Counted from the first letter of the stretch, positions 44,943 to 54,794 are shown. The stretch: 64,000 nucleotides of DNA from Microbulbifer sp. MKSA007 (GCA_032615215.1 CP128433.1:2501501-2565500), one strand, 5' to 3'. Made by a program: numbers and translations. The notes: generated by a model not told the origin, from the sequence alone.

Positions 44943-47128
44943 TCATTTCCTCATCACTCTCAACCCATTAAAAACCACGAGCAGGCTGGTCCCCATATCG
45001 GCAAAAACAGCCATCCACATGGTTGCCTCTCCGGCAAAAGCAAGCACCAGAAAGACCGCTTTAATGCCCAGCGCCAAGATAATGTTCTGCCAAAGAATAT
45101 GGGCCGTTGAACGAGATAGTTGGATAAAGGTGGCGATCTTGCCCAGATTGTCGTCCATCAGGGCCACGTCAGCGGTTTCTATCGCTGTGTCGGTTCCCGT
45201 TGCTCCCATCGCAAACCCAATATCAGCACGTGCCAAGGCGGGGGCATCGTTAATGCCATCGCCAACCATGCCAACCTGGCCTTTTCCAGATAGAGCCTCC
45301 ACCTCTCTGAGCTTGTCTTCCGGCAGTAGGTTGCCTTCAGCCCGATCGATGCCGACTTGTTTGGCAATCGCATCTGCAGTGTGCTGGTTGTCCCCGGAAA
45401 GCATCAGTGTTTTCACGCCCAGCTTGTGAAGGCTCTCAATGGCGTGTTGGCTCGATTCCTTCACGGTATCGGCGACAGCAAATATCGCCAGAACGGAGTT
45501 CTCCCGGGTCAGCATCACAACAGTTTTCCCTTCTTCCTCAAGGGTTCCCAATTGGCGCTCCAGCTCGGCGGAGCAAATGCCCAATTCTTCAATAAGCCGG
45601 TGGTTACCCAGGTAGCACTGATCTCCCTGAATTCTGCCCCTGACGCCGCGCCCGGCCAGGGCTTCAAAAGTATCCACTTCTTGTAGGCGTTCGTGGGGAA
45701 TCTGAGCAAACTCAAGTACGGCCCTGGATACCGGATGATCGGAACGTTCGGCTAGGCTCGCCGCCAGGGTTTGTACCTCTTCCGCGGGCATTGGCGCTAA
45801 CACTTTAAAATCCGTGACGGTTGGCAGGCCATGGGTGATGGTTCCAGTTTTATCCAATGCCAACCAGCGAATGTGGCGCCCCTGCTCAAGGTAGGCCCCG
45901 CCTTTAACAAGGATTCCGTGGCGGGTGGCCGATGCCAAGCCGCTTACGATGGTGACAGGAGTTGCAATCACCAGTGCGCAGGGGCAGGCGATTACCAGTA
46001 ACACGAGTGCGCGATAGATCCATTCCATCCAGCTGACGGCAAAAAGCAGCGGCGGTATTACCGCAGTAGCCAGTGCCACTGCAAATACTAGGGGCGTATA
46101 CCAGTGGGCGAATTGGTCGACAAAGCGCTGGGTTGGCGCGCGACTACCTTGTGCGGCTTCCACCGCATGAATAATTCGGGCGAGCAGGTTATCGTTGGCA
46201 GCAGCCGTAGATTGGTATTCGAGTGCCCCGGATTCGTTGATACTGCCGGCGAAAAGTTCATCTCCAGGGCCTTTGTCTACCGGAAGGCTCTCCCCGGTAA
46301 TTGGGGCCTGGTTTACAGCTGAATTGCCGCGTATTACCTCCCCATCTAGAGCGATACGTTCGCCGGGGCGCACCCGGATGGTTGTGCCAACCGGAACAGT
46401 CTTGGCTGACATGGAAACCCACTCGCCATCTGGCCCCTGTACAGTGGCGGTTTCCGGGGCCAGGTCCATTAACTCCCGAATCGCATTGCGGGCACGATCC
46501 AGGGATTTGGCTTCAATTAATTCTGCCAGGGTGAATAACACCATCACCATTGCTGCCTCGGGCCAGTGACCGATAAGCAGGGCGCCGGTGACCGCGATGG
46601 ACATCAGCGCGTTCATATTCAGGTTGCGATTGCTGAGCGCGATCCAGCCCTTTTTGTAGGTCGTGAGTCCGCCGCCAGCGATAGCGGCCAGGGCCAGTAT
46701 CATTACCAGCCAATTGTTCCCCCCTGTAACCAGAATACGACCTCGGAGGCAATCGCCGCCAAACCGGCAGCGCCCAATAACCACCAGTTTGCATGGGTGG
46801 TAGGTGGCGCGGAATCGATGTCATCTTCCGTGGCCAGGCGTGCGTCCAGGTCAAGAGGGGTTAGGGTGTTGAGGATCTTGCTCTCCATACCTGGCGCGTG
46901 GCGCACCTGTAGGATTCGCTGCACCAGATTAAAGTCCAGCTGGTAAATGCCCTGCATGCCGGAGAGCTTGGCGCGTATCAACCCCTCTTCAGTGGGGCAG
47001 TCCATCTTGCTGATGGAGAACAGGGACAGGTCACCTTTGTCGCTATTGTTATTGGTGTTTTGAATTGGCGTCATGGTTGTGGCTTGGGTTGCCCCGCTGC
47101 AGCCACAGCTGGAATCGCGCTTGACCAT
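44943..47128 (-). CDS. cadA: Cd/Zn/Pb-exporting P1B-type ATPase, apparent frameshift
   Basis: Heavy-metal efflux ATPase. The first part (47128-46703) has a Cys-rich start (S-C-G-C-S-G) and an HMA-like domain (K-M-D-C-P-T-E-E). The second part carries the transport motif C-P-C (A-C-P-C-A-L-V), phosphorylation site D-K-T-G-T and the hinge G-D-G-I-N-D-A-P-A-L. The frames meet at a C6 run (46719-46724; G6 on the coding strand); one more G gives W-L-Q-G-G-N-N-W-L-V and a protein of about 728 aa. Divergent from a MerR regulator with a classic 19-bp-spacer promoter. Confidence 0.92.
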
Positions 47129-47163
47129 TATTCACTCTCGGATAGATCAGTCAGTGAGCCAGT

Positions 47164-47194
47164 ATTACAATCCCTCTAGTAACTATAGAGTCAA
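47164..47194 (-). promoter_or_regulatory. MerR-type cadA promoter with 19-bp spacer and operator
   Basis: On the minus strand, -35 TTGACT (47194-47189) and -10 TGTAAT (47169-47164) are separated by exactly 19 bases, as in promoters twisted open by MerR-family activators. The spacer carries the inverted repeat CTCTA...TAGAG, like ZntR/CadR/PbrR operators. It should drive cadA under metal stress. Confidence 0.85.
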
Positions 47195-47205
47195 GAGGGA
47201 GTGGC

Positions 47206-47640
47206 ATGGCTTACAAGATTGGTGAAGCTGCCAGGAGAGTAGGCTGCAAAGTGGAAACGGTTCGTTACTACGAGCAGGCAGGGCTACTGCCAGAGCCCGC
47301 TCGCTCAGAGGGTAATTTCCGGCTTTACTCAGAGTCTCACCTGGAACAACTGCGTTTTATTCGCCACTGTCGTTCTCTGGATATCCCCCTCGAGGATATT
47401 CGCAACCTGTTGAGATTAAAAGAGGCTCCATCGCAAAGCTGCACTGATATTGATAGCGTGGTTGATGATCAAATTCAACGAGTCGAAAAACAACTGGAAT
47501 CGCTCAAGCAGTTACGAAAAAGCTTGGTAGATTTACGCAATCGATGTGAGGGTGGCCAGGCAATTAATGCCTGTGACATTATGCGGGAGCTGACAGATTG
47601 TAGCTGTCATGGCCATCCGGCAAATAATAATGAGTGTTAG
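47206..47640 (+). CDS. cadR: Cd/Pb/Zn-responsive MerR-family regulator
   Basis: 144 aa. N-terminal winged HTH of MerR type (Y-K-I-G-E-A-A-R-R-V-G-C, E-T-V-R-Y-Y-E-Q-A-G-L-L-P), long dimerisation helix, and metal-binding Cys near residue 77 (S-Q-S-C), with the Cys pair in the R-C-E-G-G-Q-A-I-N-A-C loop. A Cys/His-rich tail (C-S-C-H-G-H) is typical of CadR/PbrR. Divergently paired with cadA. Confidence 0.93.
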   Translation: MAYKIGEAARRVGCKVETVRYYEQAGLLPEPARSEGNFRLYSESHLEQLRFIRHCRSLDIPLEDIRNLLRLKEAPSQSCTDIDSVVDDQIQRVEKQLESLKQLRKSLVDLRNRCEGGQAINACDIMRELTDCSCHGHPANNNEC

Positions 47641-47649
47641 TCGTAAATT

Positions 47650-48498
47650 TTGGGCCTTGTTTTGAGTAAGTGGCGTATAGCTTTTATCGTATTATTTTGT
47701 ATTGGTTTGTTGTTGGCCGTATGGGCATTTATCATTGAGCCAGCAAGTTTCCGAATTAATGAAGATGATATTGTCGTAGATGCCTGGCCAAAGGAATGTA
47801 ACGGGCTAAGGGTCGCGATACTTGCTGACCTGCATGTAGGTTCCCCTTACAAGGGGCGGAAGAGCTTACAAAACCTGGTTGAGGCTGTTAATAAAAGCCA
47901 ACCCGACCTTATTCTCCTACCCGGTGACTTTGTTATTCAGGGGGTTGTTGGAGGTAAATTCGTTCCGCCGGAGGATGCAGCGGGAATTCTTAAAGAACTC
48001 AAGGCCCCGATGGGGGTGTTTGCCGTATTGGGAAATCATGATTGGTGGCTTGATGCAGCGCGGGTTGAGCAATCCCTTGAAAGCCAGGGAATTTCAGTGC
48101 TTGAGGATAAGTCAGTAAGTCTGGTTAGTAGCGAATGTAAATTACGACTAGTGGGAATCAGTGATTTTTGGGAGGGGCCTCACGATGTTAAAAAAGCAAT
48201 GCAGGGGATAGATGAAGGTGAGACGGTATTGGCCTTCACTCATAATCCGGATATTTTCCCCGAACTGCCTGCGGAGCTGTCATTAACTATCGCCGGGCAT
48301 ACTCACGGGGGCCAGGTCTACTTGCCGTTTATTGGGCGGCCCATAGTACCTTCAAGTTACGGGCAGCGTTTTGCTATTGGGCATATTGTTGAAGGTGATA
48401 AACACCTCTATGTAAGCCCTGGGGTAGGGACCAGTATTTTGCCAGTACGTTTCCTGGTGCCACCAGAAGTAACTGTATTATCCATATTTGGTCCTTGA
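47650..48498 (+). CDS. Membrane-anchored metallophosphoesterase (YkuE/YaeI-like)
   Basis: About 280 aa. N-terminal membrane helix (about 8-28), then a calcineurin-like phosphoesterase domain: D-L-H-V-G, L-x-P-G-D-F-V, G-N-H-D-W and the A-G-H-T-H-G-G motif for binuclear metal. Relatives act on lipid or nucleotide phosphoesters at the membrane; the substrate is unassigned. Only TTG starts (47650 or 47662) are available. Starts ten bases after cadR, perhaps by read-through. Confidence 0.85.
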   Translation: MGLVLSKWRIAFIVLFCIGLLLAVWAFIIEPASFRINEDDIVVDAWPKECNGLRVAILADLHVGSPYKGRKSLQNLVEAVNKSQPDLILLPGDFVIQGVVGGKFVPPEDAAGILKELKAPMGVFAVLGNHDWWLDAARVEQSLESQGISVLEDKSVSLVSSECKLRLVGISDFWEGPHDVKKAMQGIDEGETVLAFTHNPDIFPELPAELSLTIAGHTHGGQVYLPFIGRPIVPSSYGQRFAIGHIVEGDKHLYVSPGVGTSILPVRFLVPPEVTVLSIFGP

Positions 48499-48602
48499 GG
48501 TTTGATCTCTCAATGATGGATTTGGGTAGGTGGTTTGGTAGGAATGGAGCGGGGACCTTCACATATAATTCCAGCCCAGATAAGAAATAACGGGTTGATA
48601 CG

Positions 48603-49007
48603 ATGATAACAGTCAAACGAAAAGTACTGTTCGGGGATTGTGATCCCGAGGGAATCGTATACACCCCAAGATTCTCATCGTTTGCACTTGAGGCAACCCA
48701 TGATGCAATGGCTGTTCTGCTTGAAGGGCCTGCTATCGCCAGAATGAAACAACTGGGTTTTCTTACACCTGTAAGAGCTTTTAACCTGGAGTTTCTATCC
48801 CCTGTAACCTGGGATCAAGAATTAAGTATCCATGTTTCTGTTGCGGATATTGGTAATCACTCTTTTACGTTTCAAACGAAAGGCTTTTTGGATAATGGGA
48901 TACTAGCGTTCACCGCTAATATTACCTATGTCACTCTGTCATCCCCTGAAAAGGAGAAGACCCCATTGCCTGGCTATCTTAGAGAAGCCCTGCTGCGCGT
49001 CAGTTAG
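48603..49007 (+). CDS. Acyl-CoA thioesterase, 4HBT hot-dog fold
   Basis: 134 aa single hot-dog domain with the 4-hydroxybenzoyl-CoA thioesterase signature F-G-D-C-D-P-E-G-I-V-Y, where the Asp is catalytic, and E-F-L-S-P-V-T-W-D in the second strand. Substrate unknown. The neighbouring thiolase hints at acyl-CoA metabolism, but it is on the other strand. Confidence 0.88.
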   Translation: MITVKRKVLFGDCDPEGIVYTPRFSSFALEATHDAMAVLLEGPAIARMKQLGFLTPVRAFNLEFLSPVTWDQELSIHVSVADIGNHSFTFQTKGFLDNGILAFTANITYVTLSSPEKEKTPLPGYLREALLRVS

Positions 49008-49046
49008 CTGCTAATTCATCGGCAAGTTATTAGAGTAGGGTGCTTC

Positions 49047-49484
49047 CTAATTATCTTTTTGAAAGACCGTTGTCGGAATTCCCTTAGCACCAGCGTAAAA
49101 AATGATGAGTGTCGCAGGCTTGTCGCCTTCATTGCGCCCAAAATGCCACATATCGGTGACTTCAACGTAGGCTTTCCCCTCATCCAAAGTTAGGCTTTTA
49201 TCCTGGTCAACGAGGGTAACTTTTAAAGTGCCTTCGGCAACATAGACGCTATTAGGTACGGGGTGTTTGTGCACTGGTAGCCGTGCGCCTGGCTCGATTG
49301 TCACACGCACCACAGAGAGCTCTGGCTGCCCCTCTGGATATTGGGGTAGGGTATCTCCGGCCCAATCCTTGGTCGATTCTACCAGTGTGTCAAATTTTAC
49401 CCCCTGCATATTTTCCTGTAGATAACCCACCAAGGGGAGCAGTAGCAATAATACTAGGGCAGCCATAGGCTTCCAGGTGTTCAT
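49047..49484 (-). CDS. Secreted/periplasmic cupin protein
   Basis: 145 aa with an N-terminal signal or anchor (about 7-23). A single cupin domain: P-G-A-R-L-P-V-H-K-H-P-V-P-N-S-V-Y-V with a two-histidine metal motif, then W-H-F-G-R-N for the third. Typical of small metal-binding cupins of unknown substrate. Follows the thiolase gene by 11 bases on the same strand. Confidence 0.82.
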   Translation of the reverse strand: MNTWKPMAALVLLLLLPLVGYLQENMQGVKFDTLVESTKDWAGDTLPQYPEGQPELSVVRVTIEPGARLPVHKHPVPNSVYVAEGTLKVTLVDQDKSLTLDEGKAYVEVTDMWHFGRNEGDKPATLIIFYAGAKGIPTTVFQKDN

Positions 49485-49495
49485 GGGCTGATTCC

Positions 49496-50671
49496 TTATC
49501 GCTCTAAGTAAGCAGCCGTCGCCATACCGCCGGCAGTGCAGACACCAATAATTGCCCGATGGGCGTCGCGCCGGCCCAGTTCTAACAGGGTTGAACCCAG
49601 ATAGCGGATGCCCGACATACCGTAGGGGTGGCCGAGCGCAATAGCACCGCCATTAACATTGGTAATGTCCCAAGGGGTTTTGAGTTCAGCCTGGTTGTAT
49701 AGGGTGGTTACGGCAAAAGCCTCATGTAGCTCCCAAAGGTCAATCATATCCTGGGTGAGTTGGTGGCGCTTCATAAGGCGACTGACCGCTGGCGCTACCG
49801 CAATACTCATCTCTTTTGGCGCTACCGCTCCCAGCTGCATACCGCGAAACAGCCCCAGAATAGGCAGGTTTCTCTGCGCTGCCAGTTCAGCATCCATCAT
49901 GACGACCGCTGCGGCCCCATCGGATAACTGGGACGCATTACCGGGAGTTATCGTCCCTCCTGTGTTCACCGGTTCCAGCGCAGACAGGGCTTCCATGGTT
50001 GTGCCGGGGCGGGGGCCTTCATCTTCTGACAAGGTGACTTTCAGGCGATTGGTTTCGCCACTCTCCTTATCTTTCACTGCCATTACCGTATCAAACGGCG
50101 TGATTTCCTCGGCAAACTTTCCGGCCTTTTGAGCTTCGGCAACACGCTTTTGTGATTCAACCACATAGCGATCCTGATCTTCGCGACTGATGTTGTATTG
50201 ATCGGCGACATAGTCGGCCGTTTGGATCATGGTCCACCAAACTGCCGGCACTTTCTTTTGTAAGGGCTCATAGACAAAATGGTTCAGGTTCAAGTTGAAC
50301 TGCACCAGGCTGATACTCTCGACGCCACCGGCCACCCCAATTTGCATTTCGCCTGCGGCAATACGGTTGGCCACAATAGAAGCCGCATTGAGGCCAGAGC
50401 CGCAGTAGCGATTTATAGTAAAACCCGGCACTTGAGACCCAAAGCCGGCAAATAGTGCCGCGTTGCGCGCGACATTGTGCCCAGTAGCCCCCTCGGGTAA
50501 GCCGCACCCCAACACAACGTCTTCCACTTCCTGTGGCGTTAAACCCGCCTTATAAACCACCTCCCTCAGGACATGGGCAGCCATAGAAATACCGTGAGTT
50601 TCATTCAGCGCACCCCGCCTGGCTTTGGCGATGGCAGTTCGGCAATAGGCAACAACGGCGACATCTCTCAT
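49496..50671 (-). CDS. Acetyl-CoA C-acyltransferase (thiolase)
   Basis: 391 aa thiolase. Nucleophile Cys in N-R-Y-C-G-S-G-L-N-A-A, His in W-E-L-H-E-A-F-A, and the second Cys in G-V-C-T-A-G-G-M. The G-H-P-Y-G-M-S-G-I-R motif near the end is standard apart from Tyr/Met variants. Degradative FadA-type or biosynthetic use cannot be told from sequence. Divergent LysR gene upstream may regulate it. Confidence 0.93.
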   Translation of the reverse strand: MRDVAVVAYCRTAIAKARRGALNETHGISMAAHVLREVVYKAGLTPQEVEDVVLGCGLPEGATGHNVARNAALFAGFGSQVPGFTINRYCGSGLNAASIVANRIAAGEMQIGVAGGVESISLVQFNLNLNHFVYEPLQKKVPAVWWTMIQTADYVADQYNISREDQDRYVVESQKRVAEAQKAGKFAEEITPFDTVMAVKDKESGETNRLKVTLSEDEGPRPGTTMEALSALEPVNTGGTITPGNASQLSDGAAAVVMMDAELAAQRNLPILGLFRGMQLGAVAPKEMSIAVAPAVSRLMKRHQLTQDMIDLWELHEAFAVTTLYNQAELKTPWDITNVNGGAIALGHPYGMSGIRYLGSTLLELGRRDAHRAIIGVCTAGGMATAAYLER

Positions 50672-50901
50672 GGGTGTAGCTCACACGATCGGGGAGGGGA
50701 TGTGTTTACATTAGATCAGATAGAGGGGCTTGCAGGAGGGAGGTGAGTTTGGAGCTGCTTTCAAGCGTAACCGCTCCAAAGGGAGGGGTTGTTTTGGGCT
50801 AGATTCTCCTCAATTTTGGCAGCTAACACGTTGAGGGAGCCTGTAGTACCCATGATAATCTGCCATTCACAAAATAATGGTATGGCATCACAGTATTCTT
50901 C

Positions 50902-51762
50902 ATGCGGAAACTTCCCTCGACTAACTTGCTGGTAACCTTTGATGCGGCTGCTCGGCACTTAAGCTTCAAGGACGCTGCACAAGAGCTTCATGTAACACCT
51001 TCCGCTGTTGGGCACCAGATACGAACGCTGGAGGCGGAGTTGCAAACCAAGCTATTTATTCGTTTCAATCGAACTATTGAACTTACGGGTGTTGGTAGGG
51101 AATACCATCTGAAAATTGCCAAGGCACTGGAAGTGATTCGACGGGCAACTTTGGATTTACTTGCGCGGGATCAAAATAAAACACTTACCATCCACAGTAT
51201 TCCATTTCTGACCAATACAGTACTCGCCCCAAATATCAAATCCTTTAAAGCGCTATACCCCACAGTGTGTATTAGTATCGAGTCTCAAATCGCCCGCGCT
51301 AGCATAGACCCTGGCGAGCTGCAGGTTGCTATACGTTATGACAAGGAGTCGAATGATGATTTGTGTTACCGGGAGATCTCAAGGGTGCGAATTTCACCGG
51401 TTTGCGCGCCGGGTTACTTGAAGAACGATCGAGCAAATCAGATCCAATTGTCTACAGATAAGCTGGGTTGGCAAAGATGGTCGGCAGATTGGGGCTTATC
51501 AGTTGAATTCAATGAGACGCTGACTTGTGATGGCTTACAACCCGTACTCGAGATGGCCGAGCAAGGGTTGGGAGTCGCAATGGGATACTTTCCCGCACTA
51601 ACGCCTAAAGTCAGATCTGGAGAGCTTGAACTACTCTACCCTGAAAAATTCAGTGAGCTGGCTCCTTTGTATCTTGCCTTTAGCAAGTCATCGGAGGGTA
51701 ACGAAATTATTGAAGGATTTGTTCGCTGGTTTATAGAAGTTGTCCATTCCCTAGAAGGTTAA
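50902..51762 (+). CDS. LysR-family transcriptional regulator (GcvA-like)
   Basis: 286 aa. N-terminal winged HTH (L-S-F-K-D-A-A-Q-E-L-H-V-T-P-S-A-V-G-H-Q-I) of the GcvA/AmpR subgroup, followed by a LysR substrate-binding domain with the A-E-Q-G-L-G-V-A-M-G effector-pocket motif. Divergent from the thiolase operon and upstream of two alpha/beta hydrolases; either could be its target. Confidence 0.9.
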   Translation: MRKLPSTNLLVTFDAAARHLSFKDAAQELHVTPSAVGHQIRTLEAELQTKLFIRFNRTIELTGVGREYHLKIAKALEVIRRATLDLLARDQNKTLTIHSIPFLTNTVLAPNIKSFKALYPTVCISIESQIARASIDPGELQVAIRYDKESNDDLCYREISRVRISPVCAPGYLKNDRANQIQLSTDKLGWQRWSADWGLSVEFNETLTCDGLQPVLEMAEQGLGVAMGYFPALTPKVRSGELELLYPEKFSELAPLYLAFSKSSEGNEIIEGFVRWFIEVVHSLEG

Positions 51763-51889
51763 TCACCTAGCTTTATTTTCCCAGACAAGATTTTCTTGCC
51801 TGAGCCTAAGGAAAAACCCATTTGTCGCAGTGTTGTCACTTCCCTAGGATTATCTGATTGAGTATCTAAAGTAATCAGGTGGCCAGAGT

Positions 51890-52825
51890 ATGATATCGGC
51901 AGTTATAGATGGCTTTGTGCCGAGTTTGCTTAAAAGTCAAACCCTTAAAGGGTACGCAGCTCACTCAAGAGATGGTATTCAGTTTATGGATTTGGGCTCT
52001 TGTGTGATTCGCTATCGAAAAATAGGGCGAGGCAGCCGTGTAATTGTATTTGAAGCAGATCCGCCAGTTGTTATTGAGCATTATGACTATCTTGCAGGCC
52101 AAGTTCCGAGTGATTTCACCGTTGTAATATTTGAACCACCTGGCTTTGGTTTTTCCATTCCTTCAACGAGTCTTGATTATAACTTTGCATCTTTGGTTAG
52201 TCTTACCGAGGTGTTTTTACAAAACCTTGCCCTTGGATGTGTGACGCTTGTTGCTCCATGCGTACTCGGCTTTGGAGCAATTGCACTTGCGTACAAGCGT
52301 CCAGATTTGCTTGACCACATAGTGCTATCTCAAGTACCGAGCTGGGGAGAAATGTTGAGATGGAAGGAGGGAAGAGATCCACGAGGATTGCTGAGTAAGC
52401 CAATTTTAAGTCAGTTGTTGCTAAAAGCTCTGAAACGTAAGCGAACACTTGCCTGGTTTGAAGCTGCGCTAGGGAGGAGTGAGCTGATCACACCGTTTAA
52501 TGAATTGGCCCAACAAGCCTACCAACATGGAGCAACTTTTAATCTGGCGTCAGCTTTTCAACGATTATTAGTCGGCGAATCTCCTTTGCAGGGTACTCTT
52601 TTCTCCAAACCCTTAACAGTGAGAGCCTTATTTCTTTGGGGGGAGCGGGACCTTTCTCATAAATGTACTTGTAAGCATTCAAGTTTGAATATGATCCCGG
52701 AGGCCTCTCTACTATGCATAGCAGAAGCTGGACATTTCCCTGAGCTGGAGGCTCCGGATGTGGTGCTGGGTCCTCTCATAAATTTTGTATTAGACCAAGA
52801 CATGGAGGTCTCAAGTAATGGCTGA
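51890..52825 (+). CDS. Alpha/beta hydrolase with cysteine at the nucleophile elbow
   Basis: 311 aa alpha/beta-hydrolase fold: F-E-P-P-G-F-G-F-S (oxyanion region), acid in W-G-E-R-D, base in A-G-H-F-P-E-L-E. The nucleophile elbow reads L-V-A-P-C-V-L-G-F-G, with Cys where G-x-S-x-G has Ser. A Cys-His-Asp triad is known in dienelactone hydrolases; alternatively the protein is catalytically altered. Overlaps the next hydrolase gene by eight bases. Confidence 0.78.
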   Translation: MISAVIDGFVPSLLKSQTLKGYAAHSRDGIQFMDLGSCVIRYRKIGRGSRVIVFEADPPVVIEHYDYLAGQVPSDFTVVIFEPPGFGFSIPSTSLDYNFASLVSLTEVFLQNLALGCVTLVAPCVLGFGAIALAYKRPDLLDHIVLSQVPSWGEMLRWKEGRDPRGLLSKPILSQLLLKALKRKRTLAWFEAALGRSELITPFNELAQQAYQHGATFNLASAFQRLLVGESPLQGTLFSKPLTVRALFLWGERDLSHKCTCKHSSLNMIPEASLLCIAEAGHFPELEAPDVVLGPLINFVLDQDMEVSSNG

Positions 52826-53672
52826 AGAATGTCGGATAGTAACTCAGGATGGCCTATCTCTCGGGGCAACGCTATTTTCACCAAAAGGTCCGCCTAAAGC
52901 GGGGGTAATCATAAATTCGGCTACTGCGGTCAAGCAGGGCTATTATGCTGAATTTGCAAAATTCCTGGCTAAGAATGGCTACTTGGTAGTGACCTATGAC
53001 TATCGAGGTATAGGTAAGTCTGCGGTTGCCAATCAACGAGACTCCCGACTGTCTATGAGCGCGTGGGGAGAGTACGATTTGGCCACTGTTATCGATTGGT
53101 CTACTGGCCAATACAAATCGCTAACCTGGCATTGTGTGGGGCATAGTGTAGGGGGCCAAATTATTGGCTTCGCAGATAACAATACCCAACTTGCTAGTGT
53201 CTACTGTGTATCCTCCCAAAGCGGGTATTGGGGCCACTGGGGATTGCGTCAGAGGCCCAAAATATTGTTTGCTTGGTTCGCTATGATACCGCTCTTATCA
53301 AATATTTTGGGGCAGGTTCCAGGCCTTTTCCTCGGAGGTGAAAGTTTACCCGCAGGTGTTGCCCGGCAGTGGGCCTACTGGGGGCGCCATAAAGATTATA
53401 TTGTTGACCAGAGAGGTAGCCCCGTACGAGATGGCTTCTCCCGTCTAGAGTGCAATATGAAGTTTCTATACATAGATGATGATATAGATTTTGCTCCACT
53501 GCAGGCTGTGAAGGCTCTTAAGGCGTTCTATTGTAATGCAAATACCGAAATAAAGATTGTGAATGCTAAAGCCGTGGATACAAAGCCAATAGGTCATTTT
53601 GGTTTCTTCAAGACGCGCTACGAAGATAGTTTGTGGAGGGATGCTTTAGGTTGGTTGAATACTGCGGCTTGA
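52818..53672 (+). CDS. Serine alpha/beta hydrolase
   Basis: 284 aa. Conventional features: Y-D-Y-R-G-I-G-K-S, nucleophile elbow G-H-S-V-G-G, acid region D-D-D-I-D-F-A-P and base in G-H-F-G-F-F. Similar to uncharacterised serine aminopeptidase-type hydrolases. No signal peptide, so cytoplasmic. The ATG overlaps the preceding Cys-type hydrolase, implying co-expression and perhaps a paired pathway. Confidence 0.85.
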   Translation: MAEECRIVTQDGLSLGATLFSPKGPPKAGVIINSATAVKQGYYAEFAKFLAKNGYLVVTYDYRGIGKSAVANQRDSRLSMSAWGEYDLATVIDWSTGQYKSLTWHCVGHSVGGQIIGFADNNTQLASVYCVSSQSGYWGHWGLRQRPKILFAWFAMIPLLSNILGQVPGLFLGGESLPAGVARQWAYWGRHKDYIVDQRGSPVRDGFSRLECNMKFLYIDDDIDFAPLQAVKALKAFYCNANTEIKIVNAKAVDTKPIGHFGFFKTRYEDSLWRDALGWLNTAA

Positions 53673-53945
53673 GCATCTAAGGGGACCATTTCTATTTTGA
53701 TTTAGAAGTCGTCCCACTCGTCATGCTATTTACTCTTCTATATCAGGTCCTGCTGGTTAGTCTTGGGTGTTCTTCTTAGAGTGGGTTTTGATGACTGAAT
53801 AACCTAAATTTGCGAAGAAAAATACAGTGCGTGCGGGATAATATAGGCTTAGATGCTGGCTGAAAGCTTATAATCACCTATTCACAGCGCATTTTGAGCC
53901 CACTGTATTCTCCTGTCCTTTACAGTTACGAAAGAGTTACCGTTA

Positions 53946-54794
53946 ATGGTCGTCAAGAATCTAAAGAAAGTTATTGCCTTGCTTTTGACTGCGCTCCATT
54001 GTGGTCAGCCCTCAAGCGGTATGACTTACCGTGATAGGTCATTTATAGTTGAGAGCAGTAAAGTAAATGAAACATCAGAATACTTAATGGAAGTAGGTCT
54101 TTCCAATAGTGTATTGCCTAGACCAACTGACTGGTGGTCAGGTGAAAATACATGTAATTACCATGGGGTTAATGCGGGCAGATGTGCACCAGAAGGAATC
54201 TCCCAGTGGATTCTTACTATGAACGATACGAATAGGGCTAATGAAAGTAGCTCTAGTGTTGCGGTACATGGTAATTCAAAAATAAAAAACTACAGGCTTT
54301 TTGAACTTCATTCAAAATACAAGGGTGAAGATGTAAGGTGTCTTAAAAAATTTAAATATATGTGTCCTGCATATGTTATTTATTACACAGATGCCCAGCG
54401 AGAGGGGACGAAACTATCGGTGATGGACGGGAAGATTTATGACTCTACTGGTGAGCTTTTTGATACTAGGCGTGCACAACAGGCAGAAGACTATAATGGT
54501 AGAGCTGCTATCTATGTTATGGATAAAAATGGGAATATATATTCAAGTTACTTTTATCCAAAGCCAGTCTTTGCTCATTCGACGTTTCTGGCAGGAGGCA
54601 GTGTTGCAGCTGCGGGTGAGATTGTTGCGGAGGGTGGAAAGATAGTTTTTGTTAACACCTGTTCTGGCCATTATCGGCCCACTCCAGTTGCCATTGATCA
54701 ACTTCGAGCTCAGTTATTGCTATTAGGTTATAGGGGGCCGAGCTTTACTACTTCCACTGATTGTAAATGGCAAAGACAGTTATCTATTGATTAA
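53946..54794 (+). CDS. Secreted protein with a domain resembling plant IQM proteins
   Basis: 282 aa with a probable signal peptide (about 1-25). The C-terminal half reads I-Y-V-M-D, then F-A-H-S-T-F-L-A-G-G-S-V-A-A-A-G-E, then S-G-H-Y-R-P-T, then a final helix. Plant IQM calmodulin-binding proteins have the matching pattern H-S-S-F-L-A-G-G-A...A-A-G-R and S-G-H-Y-x-P-T (from memory). The biochemical role is unknown. Cys pairs suggest disulfides. AT-rich; located upstream of the RHS toxin gene but separated by about 510 bases, so linkage is suggestive only. Confidence 0.72.
   Translation: MVVKNLKKVIALLLTALHCGQPSSGMTYRDRSFIVESSKVNETSEYLMEVGLSNSVLPRPTDWWSGENTCNYHGVNAGRCAPEGISQWILTMNDTNRANESSSSVAVHGNSKIKNYRLFELHSKYKGEDVRCLKKFKYMCPAYVIYYTDAQREGTKLSVMDGKIYDSTGELFDTRRAQQAEDYNGRAAIYVMDKNGNIYSSYFYPKPVFAHSTFLAGGSVAAAGEIVAEGGKIVFVNTCSGHYRPTPVAIDQLRAQLLLLGYRGPSFTTSTDCKWQRQLSID

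Noticed and set aside
22344..46724. Phase variation by slippage at poly-G/C tracts
   Set aside because: The tracts are only 5-6 bases long and lie in housekeeping-type genes such as kup and cadA. Phase-variable tracts are normally longer and in surface genes.
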